Notes: generated by a model not told the origin, from the letters alone. A stretch of 64,000 bases of DNA from Candidatus Rifleibacterium amylolyticum (GCA_009917695.1 JAACJG010000010.1:62001-126000), one strand, 5' to 3'; counted from the stretch's first letter, positions 7,907 through 16,676 are shown. Program-made: numbers and translations.

Positions 7907-9406
7907 ATGAAAAAAATCTGTCTGGTAATTATCAGCCTTGTTTCGCTCATGATCATGTTATCTGAGCCAATCATGGCTTATAGCTCGCAGGCGCGCGAAT
8001 ATCTGCGTCGCGCTGAAGTATTTTTCGATAACGGTAATCTTGTACAGGCCCGCAACTTTTTGCAGCGTGCCGAAAAGATCGATGCGAATGACGAAAAGAT
8101 CAAGGAATTTGCATCGCGCTTCAAGAAGGCTATAGATGAAAGGGCCGAACGGCTTAAACAGCAGATCGAGTTTTATCTCTCGGCTAAAAATGTGCCTGAG
8201 GCTGAAAAACTGCTGCAACAAATGCTGGCACTGGAGCCAGAAAATGAGTTTGCTCTCGAAAAGATGCAGCAGGTCACCGAGACTTATCGCAAAATTGAAG
8301 AATACCAGTCGCATGGTATTCAGGTCGACGTTTCGAGTGGCCGCGCGCACGATCTCGATCATTATTCGGCGATCTCTTATATGAACCGTGCCCGTGGCTT
8401 TTTTGCGCAGGGCGATCGGGTAAAAGCCATGGAAATGCTTGAGGTAATACTTAAGCGTGAGCCGGACCACAAGGCAGCTCTCGAATTAAAAGCCGATATC
8501 GAGCATATCAATCAGATAGAAAGTTTCGTGGAAAAGGCTGAAACGGCGTTTCTCGAAGGCCGCATGCTGGAGACCGTAAATGCTCTTACCGTGCTCATTG
8601 CAAATTCACCCGACCGTATCGAATATCTGCTTTTGCGTGGCAAAGCCCATCTCAAGCTTAAAGACTACTCGGATGCTCTTGCTGATTTCTGGAAGTATTA
8701 CCGATTCAATCCAGATGAAGACACGATTTTCCCGCTTTTTTCCGAGTGTTATTACGGGAAAAGAGATTACCTGGCGGCTCTCGGGTTCAGCCGCAATCCA
8801 AAGTCAGGCAAGATTTACCAGCCGCTGGGTTTCAGGTTCGATTGCCATTTCAGGGCTTTTCTATTTTCCTATGTTCTGCTGGCTTTTTTTCTGTTACTGA
8901 TCCCGGTTGCTGTGTACTTCTCCTGGAAAACTGGAGAAGAGCTGCTTATGCGCTTTTCTCTGGGGTCAGCCTGGACATTCGTCAAATGTCTGCCGGTTAT
9001 ATTTTTCAGATCGCCGATTGAATGTCTGGGCGATCTCATCAATATTGCCCGGGATCTCAACGTACCCTGGTTGAATTATCTCGTCGGAATCAGCCTTTTT
9101 AAAACAGGGCAGCTCGAGGGCGCCCAGCGTTTTCTCACTTACAGTCTTGAGAGTGGTTCTTTACGCGCCCGCGCCTGTTATTTTGTCGGGCTTGCCCGCA
9201 AGCAGCTCAGATATCAGGCTTACGACAATGACTTTGAAGAAGCGGTTTTGACTGGTGTTGGCCGGCAAAGTGCCGGCTGGCATCCGAAATTTATGAAACT
9301 GATTGAGCGTGAACTCATGATGAGTTATAGTAAAGTAAAGGATCTGGATAGTTTTGAAGGAATGGCTTATGCCATAGTTGACGCTCAGACAGGGAGTGAA
9401 ACATGA
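7907..9406 (+). CDS. TPR-repeat membrane protein, first gene of pilin-like operon
   Basis: The 499-residue protein starts with a Sec signal peptide (MKKICLVIISLVSLMIML, ending in PIMA). TPR-type repeats cover about residues 25-290 (AREYLRRAEVFFDNGNLVQARNFLQRAE and MNRARGFFAQGDRVKAMEMLEVIL are typical). A hydrophobic stretch follows at about 320-345 (FLFSYVLLAFFLLLIPVAVYF), then a helical C-terminal part. I infer an inner-membrane protein with a periplasmic TPR scaffold. Its stop overlaps the next start (ATGA), and overlaps continue through the following genes, so it opens the operon that encodes three prepilin-like proteins. TPR proteins such as PilF or PilW assist pilus assembly; a similar role is plausible but unproven. 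Confidence 0.75.
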   Translation: MKKICLVIISLVSLMIMLSEPIMAYSSQAREYLRRAEVFFDNGNLVQARNFLQRAEKIDANDEKIKEFASRFKKAIDERAERLKQQIEFYLSAKNVPEAEKLLQQMLALEPENEFALEKMQQVTETYRKIEEYQSHGIQVDVSSGRAHDLDHYSAISYMNRARGFFAQGDRVKAMEMLEVILKREPDHKAALELKADIEHINQIESFVEKAETAFLEGRMLETVNALTVLIANSPDRIEYLLLRGKAHLKLKDYSDALADFWKYYRFNPDEDTIFPLFSECYYGKRDYLAALGFSRNPKSGKIYQPLGFRFDCHFRAFLFSYVLLAFFLLLIPVAVYFSWKTGEELLMRFSLGSAWTFVKCLPVIFFRSPIECLGDLINIARDLNVPWLNYLVGISLFKTGQLEGAQRFLTYSLESGSLRARACYFVGLARKQLRYQAYDNDFEEAVLTGVGRQSAGWHPKFMKLIERELMMSYSKVKDLDSFEGMAYAIVDAQTGSET

Positions 9407-11823
9407 AAAGACTGATGTGTGCTGGTCTGTTCTTGTTGATGATGCTTTTTTCGCTGATGGTAGAAGCTCAGGATGCTTATACCATGTCGATACTACGGTC
9501 CGTCCAGATTGTGAGCGATTATGGCAATCCTGTCGATACCTACGAAGATGTTGAACCGATAACCGGCATTAGAATGAATGTTTCGAGCACGGGTTCGGTT
9601 ATTAGTCAGGGTTATCTCAGCAGCACCTTTGGCGGTTTTGCCAGAAAATCGACTGCTGACGACTTCTTCAATCGACTCAACAGCAGCGGGGGACTGATTT
9701 TTTCTACCTCTCCGATGGATTTTGCCAATTTCCTGTTGCAGAATTTTTATCTTGATTCTGGTTATATGAAACGCGATGAAGAAACTGGTGAGGAATTCTG
9801 GAACGATCAGGTAATTCGCCCTCTGACCGGTCTAAGGTTCCGAGATTACGATCGCACAAAAAATCCGCATTATCGCAGATATTTTATGTGTCTGGGTGCT
9901 GATTACAAATACATTGAGCCTTTTACTGAAGAACCTAATGCCATATCATGCCAGGAACACAGAGAATTCTGTGATTATCCGCCTTGCGTCAGGGGAACTC
10001 CCCCATCTCCCCCACCTCCTTCATATGACGACTCTGATGGTGGTGGCGATAATGGCGATGATGGTGACGATGGCGATGATGGCGATGATGGCGACGATGG
10101 TGATGATGGCGACGATGGCGAGGATGGCGACGATGGCGACGATGGTGATGATGGCGACGATGGCGACGATGGCGACGATGGTGATGATGGCGACGATGGT
10201 GGGACTGCTGAGCAACACAATGTGACAGAGCCCAACATCTATAAGAATCTTGCGTCTATTATTGATGATCATATTAAAGATGGCCGTGCTATAACCGAGA
10301 ATCAGAGCGGAATTGAGTTCACAATGAACTTCAAGGATAGGACTCCACCTATAATTGAAGGATGCGTTGATGGTATGTTTCCAGAGCTTGGTGTTGACAG
10401 GCCGGCCACAAGTGGTGACTGGTATCGGGTTGAAGGCCTCAAAATCAAAGACAACTCTGGCGGAAAGATCGGCACAGCGCTGTTGTTGGGTAAGATCGAT
10501 TCAGCTCCCGTAAACACCTGGGCAGACGAAGAACGTTGGGTAATGGAAAAGCCCAGCATAATCGAGTCTGGCGATGAAACCGACCATATTATCATGCCAA
10601 ATTCTTGCCATGGCGCAATGCGTTATACAGTTTACGCCTGGGATAGATATGGCAACCTTAACCCGGGTGACCCCAAGATTTATGATGATGATCCTGAAAA
10701 TTGTTATGGCCTTGGGCCAACAGTCGTAGGTAGCGTCAATGTTAATTTTTCAGGCGAACTGATAGATTGTAATCTGTCAAAACACCCCCTTCAGGCTCGT
10801 GGTTGGCCGATACAGGTTGAATTTCGCACGGCCGACGCTTTTGATGGTGCTTATCTTGCCGATCTGGAGGCTAAGTTGAATTCTGATTTTCGTCGTGGAC
10901 AGGGGTATGTCAACATCAGAGACAACGATCTGCCTAATATCGTTATCAGGCTTGAATCGGTAAAGGATGGCAGTCGTATTTTTTTCCCGCCGGTCATTCC
11001 ACACGGAGATCCAGACTTCACCATAATTCATTCGACAAAATACAAGGCGTCAGCTGCACCTGCCGACATGAACGTTGCTGATTATGTTGAATTTCTTGGC
11101 CCGACGACCTCAATTCCATATTTGAGCAGTAAAATCGAGGATGGCAGTCAGGATATCTATTTCCGAATTTTAGATGTATTTCCCAGCGATGTAATGCATG
11201 CGACAGAAAAAGGCACTTTGATCAGCCGCTACAAAACAAGTCAGGATCCGGAATTTATAAAAAAGCACTTCAGACTCGAGTCTTACGACCAGTCAGATAT
11301 GCGTCAGGCTGATGCCACACAGGATTTTGACACTGAAACCTTTGGTAAGCGCAACAGTTACGGGCGCCGTGCGGTTGCTCTACTGGAACTGCCTGGCGGA
11401 AAAGCGATGATACAGGAGGATGTCGAATATCTTATCGATGTCTGGACTGATGATAATATCAAATGGGCAACCATCGACAGTGCTGGTGCCAAATTAGACA
11501 GTATAGTCCCTATTCCAACCGGTATAAGCAATGGTGAAATTCAGGTGGAAATACCGAATCAGTTCCCGCGCGCCAGTTATCGGGTGCCGATAGATACTCA
11601 GGCGAGCGTAAACGGTAAAATGCGCGTAGTTTTTCGTGAACCCACGCCGGACGGTGTTGCTGGCGCAAATGAAGGCGAGCTTATCAACAGCCGGTTTCCT
11701 TACATAGATGTCAGAGCGACTGATTACGCTGGTCTTGAACGTAGTATTCGGCTTTATCTGAGAGTTACCAACGAAAACCCGAATATCAGGGTAATAGATC
11801 GCAAGCATGAGCAGAACAAGTAG
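9403..11823 (+). CDS. Large secreted protein with Gly-Asp-Asp repeat linker
   Basis: The 806-residue protein has a signal peptide (MKRLMCAGLFLLMMLF, ending in VEA). About 190 N-terminal residues contain two close cysteines (CDYPPC) and a Pro-rich stretch, and lead into an acidic linker of about 18 GDD units at residues about 215-270. The remaining 535 residues look like beta-rich domains with motifs such as VYAWDRYGNLNPGD and VRATDYAGLERSIRLYLRV. The linker is encoded by a 9-base minisatellite. It lies between the TPR protein and the PilV-like protein, and its stop overlaps the next gene by 17 bases. By position it could be the large exported partner of the minor pilins, as PilY1 is in Pseudomonas, but no PilY1 domain was recognised. 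Confidence 0.7.
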   Translation: MKRLMCAGLFLLMMLFSLMVEAQDAYTMSILRSVQIVSDYGNPVDTYEDVEPITGIRMNVSSTGSVISQGYLSSTFGGFARKSTADDFFNRLNSSGGLIFSTSPMDFANFLLQNFYLDSGYMKRDEETGEEFWNDQVIRPLTGLRFRDYDRTKNPHYRRYFMCLGADYKYIEPFTEEPNAISCQEHREFCDYPPCVRGTPPSPPPPSYDDSDGGGDNGDDGDDGDDGDDGDDGDDGDDGEDGDDGDDGDDGDDGDDGDDGDDGDDGGTAEQHNVTEPNIYKNLASIIDDHIKDGRAITENQSGIEFTMNFKDRTPPIIEGCVDGMFPELGVDRPATSGDWYRVEGLKIKDNSGGKIGTALLLGKIDSAPVNTWADEERWVMEKPSIIESGDETDHIIMPNSCHGAMRYTVYAWDRYGNLNPGDPKIYDDDPENCYGLGPTVVGSVNVNFSGELIDCNLSKHPLQARGWPIQVEFRTADAFDGAYLADLEAKLNSDFRRGQGYVNIRDNDLPNIVIRLESVKDGSRIFFPPVIPHGDPDFTIIHSTKYKASAAPADMNVADYVEFLGPTTSIPYLSSKIEDGSQDIYFRILDVFPSDVMHATEKGTLISRYKTSQDPEFIKKHFRLESYDQSDMRQADATQDFDTETFGKRNSYGRRAVALLELPGGKAMIQEDVEYLIDVWTDDNIKWATIDSAGAKLDSIVPIPTGISNGEIQVEIPNQFPRASYRVPIDTQASVNGKMRVVFREPTPDGVAGANEGELINSRFPYIDVRATDYAGLERSIRLYLRVTNENPNIRVIDRKHEQNK
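10041..10200 (+). repeat. 9-bp minisatellite (GGYGAYGAT)n inside the secreted-protein gene
   Basis: About 17 tandem copies of GGCGACGAT and close variants (GGTGATGAT, GGCGAGGAT) encode the Gly-Asp-Asp linker. Because the unit is a multiple of three, changes in copy number would alter linker length without breaking the reading frame. The Asp-rich product may bind calcium. Confidence 0.9.
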
Positions 11824-12415
11824 ACTGAAAAGTAGCGTGAGCTCCCGCTGCGGGGTTTCGCTGGTCGAAATACTGGTGGCGCTTGTAATAATGGCTCTTG
11901 CAATCTTGCCTGCGATCGGTGCATTTTCGACCTCTTACGGCACCGCTACCCGCCAGATCGAACAGGAAACGGCCCTGAAACTTGGCGAAGCTGTAGTTAA
12001 CGTTCTGCTGACCGTTAACTACGACAAGCTTTTATCTGGCAATCTTGGTGCAGTTCCTCTCAACATTCAGACGCCATCTGGCGACTTCAAGGGTTCACTT
12101 GAATTTTCCGGTATGACCGCGAGCTCAACTTCGGTTGCCATTGGCCGGGCGACTTATTCGGTGAGCGCCTGGGTCAACAGAATATTTCAGGCGCAGAACA
12201 TCGAGGCGCCACACAATGACGCGCTGGTATTCGAATTTCGCAATTTTGACCTGCCGCCAGGCCCACCGCCACCACCACCCCCGCCTCCGGCTCCTCCAGC
12301 ACCGGTAGCTACCTATTCATGCTTTGATGATCTGGTATGTATCAAGGTTCGTGTTGATTATGGGCAACGCGAAGCGGTCGATCTCGAGACATTCAGGGCG
12401 GATATGAGCAGATGA
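11807..12415 (+). CDS. Prepilin-like protein, PilV/GspI-type, with polyproline tract
   Basis: The 202-residue protein carries a type III prepilin signal: basic leader, then CG/VSLVEILVALVIMALAILP with Gly at -1 and the conserved Glu at +5, so it should be cut by a prepilin peptidase (PilD type). The hydrophobic helix is followed by a region typical of minor pilins of the PilV or GspI type (YGTATRQIEQETALKLGEAVV). Near residue 150 a run of nine prolines within GPPPP...APPAP is unusual for a pilin and may form a stiff rod. The start overlaps the previous gene by 17 bases and the stop overlaps the next start (ATGA). The class assignment is good; PilV versus GspI is by order and pattern only. Confidence 0.8.
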   Translation: MSRTSRLKSSVSSRCGVSLVEILVALVIMALAILPAIGAFSTSYGTATRQIEQETALKLGEAVVNVLLTVNYDKLLSGNLGAVPLNIQTPSGDFKGSLEFSGMTASSTSVAIGRATYSVSAWVNRIFQAQNIEAPHNDALVFEFRNFDLPPGPPPPPPPPPAPPAPVATYSCFDDLVCIKVRVDYGQREAVDLETFRADMSR

Positions 12416-12936
12416 TAAAAGTGACAGTAAAAGCCAGGCGTGGGGTGGCAATAGCGGTTGTTCTGGTTTTCTGCACCGCGATACTCACTCTGCTTGGCAT
12501 TTTGCTGATGAATACAAGGCAGCAGCGGGGAACTTTTTCGAAGCAATATGAACAGACCCGGGCTCTTATGGCCGCGCGCTCGGCAGTGCAGCTGGCGATT
12601 TATAAATACCGCGTTCTGCCGTCGGAGTATTATCGTATTCATCAGATGGCGATTGCAGTGAAAGCTGGTGGTGACCCTGCCGAATTCAATATCACCAGAA
12701 TGATCTGGCTGCATGACCTGCAGACCGAACATGCCAATACGCCCGCCGCCAAAATCAAACAGCATCTTGAGGCCGGAGCGGCCGGTATTTTTGATTTCGG
12801 TGTTGAAGAATTCGATCTGGTGTCCCGCACTTTACAGGGGTATAATCAGGATTATCTCAGAGTCAGGGCATGGGGCAGCTTTAACGGTACCCGCAAAACG
12901 CTGGAGGAACTGGTTGAGGTTCAGATTGCGCAATAA
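12412..12936 (+). CDS. PilX/GspK-like minor pilin
   Basis: The 174-residue protein has a short basic leader, ARRG, followed by a hydrophobic helix (VAIAVVLVFCTAILTLLGIL) and then QQRGTFSKQYEQTRALMAARSAVQLAIYKYR, a pattern seen in PilX and GspK N-termini. As in GspK and many PilX-like proteins, Glu at +5 is absent, consistent with a tip subunit. Translation is coupled to the gene before (ATGA) and the next gene starts inside it. The C-terminal part (LRVRAWGSFNGTRKTLEELVEVQ) is a short beta domain. I infer a place at the tip or initiation complex of a pilus-like fibre. Confidence 0.7.
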   Translation: MIKVTVKARRGVAIAVVLVFCTAILTLLGILLMNTRQQRGTFSKQYEQTRALMAARSAVQLAIYKYRVLPSEYYRIHQMAIAVKAGGDPAEFNITRMIWLHDLQTEHANTPAAKIKQHLEAGAAGIFDFGVEEFDLVSRTLQGYNQDYLRVRAWGSFNGTRKTLEELVEVQIAQ

Positions 12937-13591
12937 AAGAGCTTTTACCATAATCGAAATCGTCGTTTCGATACTGGTATTTTCTGGCTTTGTGCTCGCT
13001 GTCATGTTCTTATACCGCCGCAGCAGCGATTCGTTTAAAATCACGGCCTGGAAGCAGGAACGGGCCACTCAGGCTGATATCTTCTGGGCGCAGGCCCGCA
13101 AGGCTCTCGAAGAAGCTACTGACCGACTGGAATTTGTACCTGGAGTGATTAATAATCCACCTTTGCTGAAAGAGCCCCGGCCGGTTAAAATTCATCCATC
13201 GCCTGGAGCAGCTCCTGATGGCAATATTCTTGCCTGGAACGTCAGCCGGACAACTTATGACATGGCGGGTTCAAACCACACCAGCGTTCATAACATCTAT
13301 TCAATAGCCAAACAGAAGCGTCGACTGATAATCAATGGTGGTTCAGGTCGGGCTCCTGTGCTCGACGATGTCGTGGCGATTGAATTTATTGTTTCTTCTG
13401 TCACTAAAACTTCGAATAATGCCGAAGAAATCACAGCTGGTATCAACCCAGCTGCAGTTGGCACATTGCTGGAAATTTCAGTGACGCTGGCACCGCCTGA
13501 CGGCTATATCGCCGGTGATCTGAAGATTCCCATCAGCCATAAGTTTCGCCTCAACGTAGCGCCTTTCTCTGATTCGGCGCCAACATACTGA
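12914..13591 (+). CDS. PilW/GspJ-like prepilin with TTG start
   Basis: The track starts this frame at 12713, inside the upstream gene. The prepilin signal only begins after codon 70, so the real start must lie near it. TTG at 12914 has GGAGG with 6-base spacing and yields LRFRLRNKRA/FTIIEIVVSILVFSGF, a 225-residue prepilin with Phe at +1 and Glu at +5. The residue before the cut is Ala rather than the usual Gly. The C-terminal domain ends ISHKFRLNVAPFSDSAPTY and resembles PilW or GspJ. With the two preceding genes it forms a PilV-PilX-PilW-like trio. A second TTG at 12926 is possible. Confidence 0.75.
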   Translation: MRFRLRNKRAFTIIEIVVSILVFSGFVLAVMFLYRRSSDSFKITAWKQERATQADIFWAQARKALEEATDRLEFVPGVINNPPLLKEPRPVKIHPSPGAAPDGNILAWNVSRTTYDMAGSNHTSVHNIYSIAKQKRRLIINGGSGRAPVLDDVVAIEFIVSSVTKTSNNAEEITAGINPAAVGTLLEISVTLAPPDGYIAGDLKIPISHKFRLNVAPFSDSAPTY

Positions 13592-13594
13592 TTA

Positions 13595-15265
13595 ATGTTT
13601 AAAGGTTGTGATTATCGGGCCAGCCGGCCTTACTGCCTGATGTTGTCCGTCATGGTTTTCGCCGCGACGGCTTCGGTCTATGCCGAAGAACCGCTGGCGC
13701 TTACGGTAGAACCTTCGCCAATAGCCTGGTCGGTGGTTGCCGCACTGGTTGTCGTCATCATAATTCTGCTTGGGGTTCTTCTCGGAGTTTTGAACAAGTC
13801 TCTCGGCCAGGAGGTAAGAATCAAGGCAACTGTCAAAAAGACAGTAGAAGATTCTTATGCCAGAAAGATCAGAAGCGAATATCAGGCCAAACAGGCTATT
13901 CTCGATAAAAAAATCGAGCAGGTGCGGCAGCGCTTTACAATGGTCATGTTGAAGGTTAAGAACCTTCTCGATACGCTCAATCACGACGAGCTGTTCAAAG
14001 CAATCTCAAGTCTGATAGAAGTCGATATTGGCGCCAGCCGTTATATCATGTTTCTCATCGACCCGCAGAAAAATGAGCTCTATCCTTTCCGTTGGCAGGG
14101 CTACGCTGATTCAGCTGTGGAAAAATTTGCCATGGCGGTTGATAACGCGCATGTAATCACTTATGCCCTCAAAAGAAAGCAGACGATCTATCGTGCTGCT
14201 GCAACAAGCGATATTGAGCTGCGCAAGCTGCTCGAAAGAGAACCAGTATCAGACACGCTTGTTGCAATTCCCCTTGTCAGCCAGGATAAAAATTACGGTG
14301 TCGTTCATATTGCCATGTTTGCAGATGGTCACACAGAGATCGATGACAATGAAATCAGATTTCTGTCAACTTTGCCGACTTTTATCGGTGGCGCACTCGC
14401 TAACGCCGATATATTTGTACAAACCCGCGAAGAGCTGACTTCAGCCAAACAGGTGACCGAGCATGAAATTGCCGAAAAGCGTAGATTGCAGGAAATTTTC
14501 TCGCGTTATACCTCGGCCGAACTTATCGACAATCTGCTGAAAGATCCCGATAAAATCGACCTTGGCGGTGTAAACCGGTTTGCTTCAATTTTGTTCAGCG
14601 ACATAGCTGGTTTTACCTCATTCAGCTCGCGCTTGAGCCCGAAAGAGATTGTCGTGCTGATGAACGAATACCTCTCACGCATGACCGAAGTGATTCTCAA
14701 TTACCAGGGCGAAATCGACAAGTTTATCGGTGACGCCATCATGGCACGTTTTGGCGTTCTCAGCGACCTGCCGTATCCTGCTAAAAACGCGGTAGAAGCT
14801 GCCTGCGCCATGATGGAAGAGCTCGAAAATCTGAGTTCTGAATGGGCTACCCGCGGTCTGCAGGGGTTCAATATCAGAGTGGGTATTGCTACCGGTGAGG
14901 TTCTGGCCGGTAATATAGGCTCATCCCGGCGTCAGGAATTTACGGTTATGGGCACCACGGTTAATCTCGCCTCCCGCCTAGAGACTCTTAACAAAGAACT
15001 TGGCACCCGCATACTGGTCGATGAGGTGACTTTTGCTCAGCTGCCGCGTGGCATAAAACACCAGAAGCGCGAAAACGTGAGGATTCGCGGCCTTGACACG
15101 CCGGTTACCATTTACGAAATTCTCGAACAGGTAAAACCCGCCAAAATTGTATCGATACAACCAAAGCTAGATCAGCTTGCCAGCCGTGGCAGCCAGCCAG
15201 CCGACACCCAGCCTGAAGCGCCGGTTTCACCCGTTCCTGGTATCAAGAGGCCTGATGGCAGCTGA
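13595..15265 (+). CDS. Membrane-bound GAF-domain class III adenylate/guanylate cyclase
   Basis: The 556-residue protein has a signal-like helix (about 15-30), a second membrane helix (about 45-67, VVAALVVVIIILLGVLLGVL), a GAF domain (about 115-270) and a class III cyclase domain (about 325-505). The cyclase motifs are intact: LFSDIAGFTSF and FIGDAIMARFG carry the two metal-binding Asp residues. EIDKFIGD supplies the purine-binding Lys, and GTTVNLASRLE has Thr at the second specificity site plus the conserved Asn and Arg of catalysis. Lys plus Thr favours ATP and therefore cyclic AMP. It begins 3 bases after the PilW-like gene stops, so cyclic nucleotide signalling is coupled to the pilin-like operon. 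Start choice is unsupported by a strong ribosome binding site. Confidence 0.88.
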   Translation: MFKGCDYRASRPYCLMLSVMVFAATASVYAEEPLALTVEPSPIAWSVVAALVVVIIILLGVLLGVLNKSLGQEVRIKATVKKTVEDSYARKIRSEYQAKQAILDKKIEQVRQRFTMVMLKVKNLLDTLNHDELFKAISSLIEVDIGASRYIMFLIDPQKNELYPFRWQGYADSAVEKFAMAVDNAHVITYALKRKQTIYRAAATSDIELRKLLEREPVSDTLVAIPLVSQDKNYGVVHIAMFADGHTEIDDNEIRFLSTLPTFIGGALANADIFVQTREELTSAKQVTEHEIAEKRRLQEIFSRYTSAELIDNLLKDPDKIDLGGVNRFASILFSDIAGFTSFSSRLSPKEIVVLMNEYLSRMTEVILNYQGEIDKFIGDAIMARFGVLSDLPYPAKNAVEAACAMMEELENLSSEWATRGLQGFNIRVGIATGEVLAGNIGSSRRQEFTVMGTTVNLASRLETLNKELGTRILVDEVTFAQLPRGIKHQKRENVRIRGLDTPVTIYEILEQVKPAKIVSIQPKLDQLASRGSQPADTQPEAPVSPVPGIKRPDGS

Positions 15266-15293
15266 CCCCGGTAATTTACGTGCAAGAGCATAA

Positions 15294-15330
15294 ACCGCAG
15301 ATTACACTGATTTACGCAGATTTTTACAAA
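15294..15330. repeat. GCAGATTAC-type direct-repeat remnant
   Basis: The stretch CCGCAGATTACACTGATT, then TACGCAGATT, is an imperfect run of GATTAC units just past the cyclase stop. Similar CAGATTACACAGATT strings are common in bacterial intergenic spacers and, in my recollection, at the ends of GxxExxY cassettes. No gene accompanies it here, so it may be a decayed end. Confidence 0.45.
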
Positions 15331-15384
15331 AGCTGATTCAGAATTGCAGAGGCTGAAGACGGGATTGCTTTTTCAAATGTATAA

Positions 15385-15480
15385 GGCCATCCATGGCCAA
15401 AAAGCCAGCTCTGAGCTAATCTTTCTGTCTGTGAGATTGCTTCCTGCTTCGGCTATGCCTCGCAGTCGCAATGACAGATC
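15385..15480 (-). repeat. Dispersed repeat family B, copy 1
   Basis: Read on the minus strand it begins GTCATTGCGA, runs through GAAGCAATCTC and ends AGATTAGCTCAGAGCTGG. The same ordered blocks occur on the plus strand at 53531-53650. The remainder of the 15266-15507 gap holds only this element and the GATTAC-type remnant; no gene or RNA was seen. Confidence 0.7.
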
Positions 15481-15507
15481 ATACACAGATTTAATATTGC
15501 CAGACAA

Positions 15508-16560
15508 TTACAGGCTGTATTGCTGGTTGAAAAACTTCTCGCAGGGGTTTTTGATCAAATAAGCCAGTAGATTACCGGTTTTATGGGCCTTGAGAATTGC
15601 CATCGGCGTTCTCAGATTGTTCTGCTCGGGCTTTAAAAGACTTATCAGCAGCTTATGGCCGGTGATGTCGGGGTTGAATCTTTTCGGGAAGCCCTCGTCG
15701 CGTGAAAGCGCCGGAGCGGCATTTGCCCAGAAGTTGTCGGTTGAAGCATCGAGATTGTTGATGCGGGCAACCGTATACTCATGCGTGGCCAGTCGATCGA
15801 GTATCGGTTCGAGCGCGCGCACCGTCGATGGATAAATGTCGTGCAATAACAGGGCACCACCGCGCAGTCTTCCGCTGGACATGCCCAGCTGTCGCTCGGT
15901 TTGCTGCAAAATGCTGGCTTCACTTTTCTGCAGCCAGTCTTTTGGGTCAATTGTCCAGAGCACGACTTTCATGCCGCGCTGGCGTGAAGCAGCCAGTACT
16001 TTGCTGTTCATGGCGCCATAGGGCGGGCGCAGATATTGCGGCTGGGCGCCGGTTATGCTTTCGATGAGGCGACTGGTGCGGTCGAGTTCTTCGTTGAGAG
16101 CGCTGTCGCTCAGCTGCGCCAGATTTTTGTGGCTGTAGGAGTGATTGCCGATCAGGTGCCCTTCATCATGAATCTGTTTTACCAGTTCAGGGTATTTGGC
16201 TGCCTGTAGCCCAAGTACAAAGAAAATTGCCTGAACCCGTCGCCGCTTGAGAATTTCCAGAACTTTTGGGGTTGTGCGTGGATGTGGGCCGTCATCGAAG
16301 GTAAGAACAACTTTTCTGGTGTCTGCCAGAAGTTTGACCAGCTTCGGACGGTTGAAATCGTCATTGGAACTGACGATAGAATCATCGATCAATTCTTTTT
16401 CACTGTAGAGTTGCTGGCTTATCGAGCTGCGATCAGCCTGATAAAATTCTCCGGTTGCCACTGTGTCGATCGTCAGCAGGTCAGCTTGCAAAGCCGCAGC
16501 AGAAGAGATCAACATCAACAGACCGACAAAAATACGAACAGCAGTGAAATTATTGTTCAT
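15508..16560 (-). CDS. Exported polysaccharide deacetylase (NodB homology domain)
   Basis: The 350-residue protein has a signal peptide (MNNNFTAVRIFVGLLMLISS) and a carbohydrate esterase family 4 domain. The five family motifs are visible: TFDDGPHPR (87-95, catalytic base and metal Asp), HSYSH (140-144, metal ligands), RPPYG, DPKDW and LLLHD. It should remove acetyl groups from peptidoglycan or another N-acetylated polysaccharide in the envelope. About 75 extra residues precede the domain and 85 follow it, neither recognised. The gene is divergent from the signalling operon that starts at 16727. Enzyme class is certain; the substrate is not. Confidence 0.92.
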   Translation of the reverse strand: MNNNFTAVRIFVGLLMLISSAAALQADLLTIDTVATGEFYQADRSSISQQLYSEKELIDDSIVSSNDDFNRPKLVKLLADTRKVVLTFDDGPHPRTTPKVLEILKRRRVQAIFFVLGLQAAKYPELVKQIHDEGHLIGNHSYSHKNLAQLSDSALNEELDRTSRLIESITGAQPQYLRPPYGAMNSKVLAASRQRGMKVVLWTIDPKDWLQKSEASILQQTERQLGMSSGRLRGGALLLHDIYPSTVRALEPILDRLATHEYTVARINNLDASTDNFWANAAPALSRDEGFPKRFNPDITGHKLLISLLKPEQNNLRTPMAILKAHKTGNLLAYLIKNPCEKFFNQQYSL

Positions 16561-16676
16561 GCAAAAATTATCGGCAATAAAAGCTACAGTGCTTACTGAA
16601 GATTTATTGTAGCCAGAAGTTTTCGTTAAGAGTTCTGGGATTTTCAGCTTTGTTGTTTATCTTATTGCATCGGGGC

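Noticed and set aside
10041-10200. Tandem repeats considered as a CRISPR array
   Set aside because: The units are 9 bases, contiguous, without spacers, and lie inside a coding frame.
9975-10238. Minus-strand ORFs rich in SPSSPSS or IVAIVAII across the Gly-Asp-Asp repeat
   Set aside because: They are the antisense readings of the minisatellite; they lack ribosome binding sites and the plus-strand frame has a signal peptide and continues over 806 residues.
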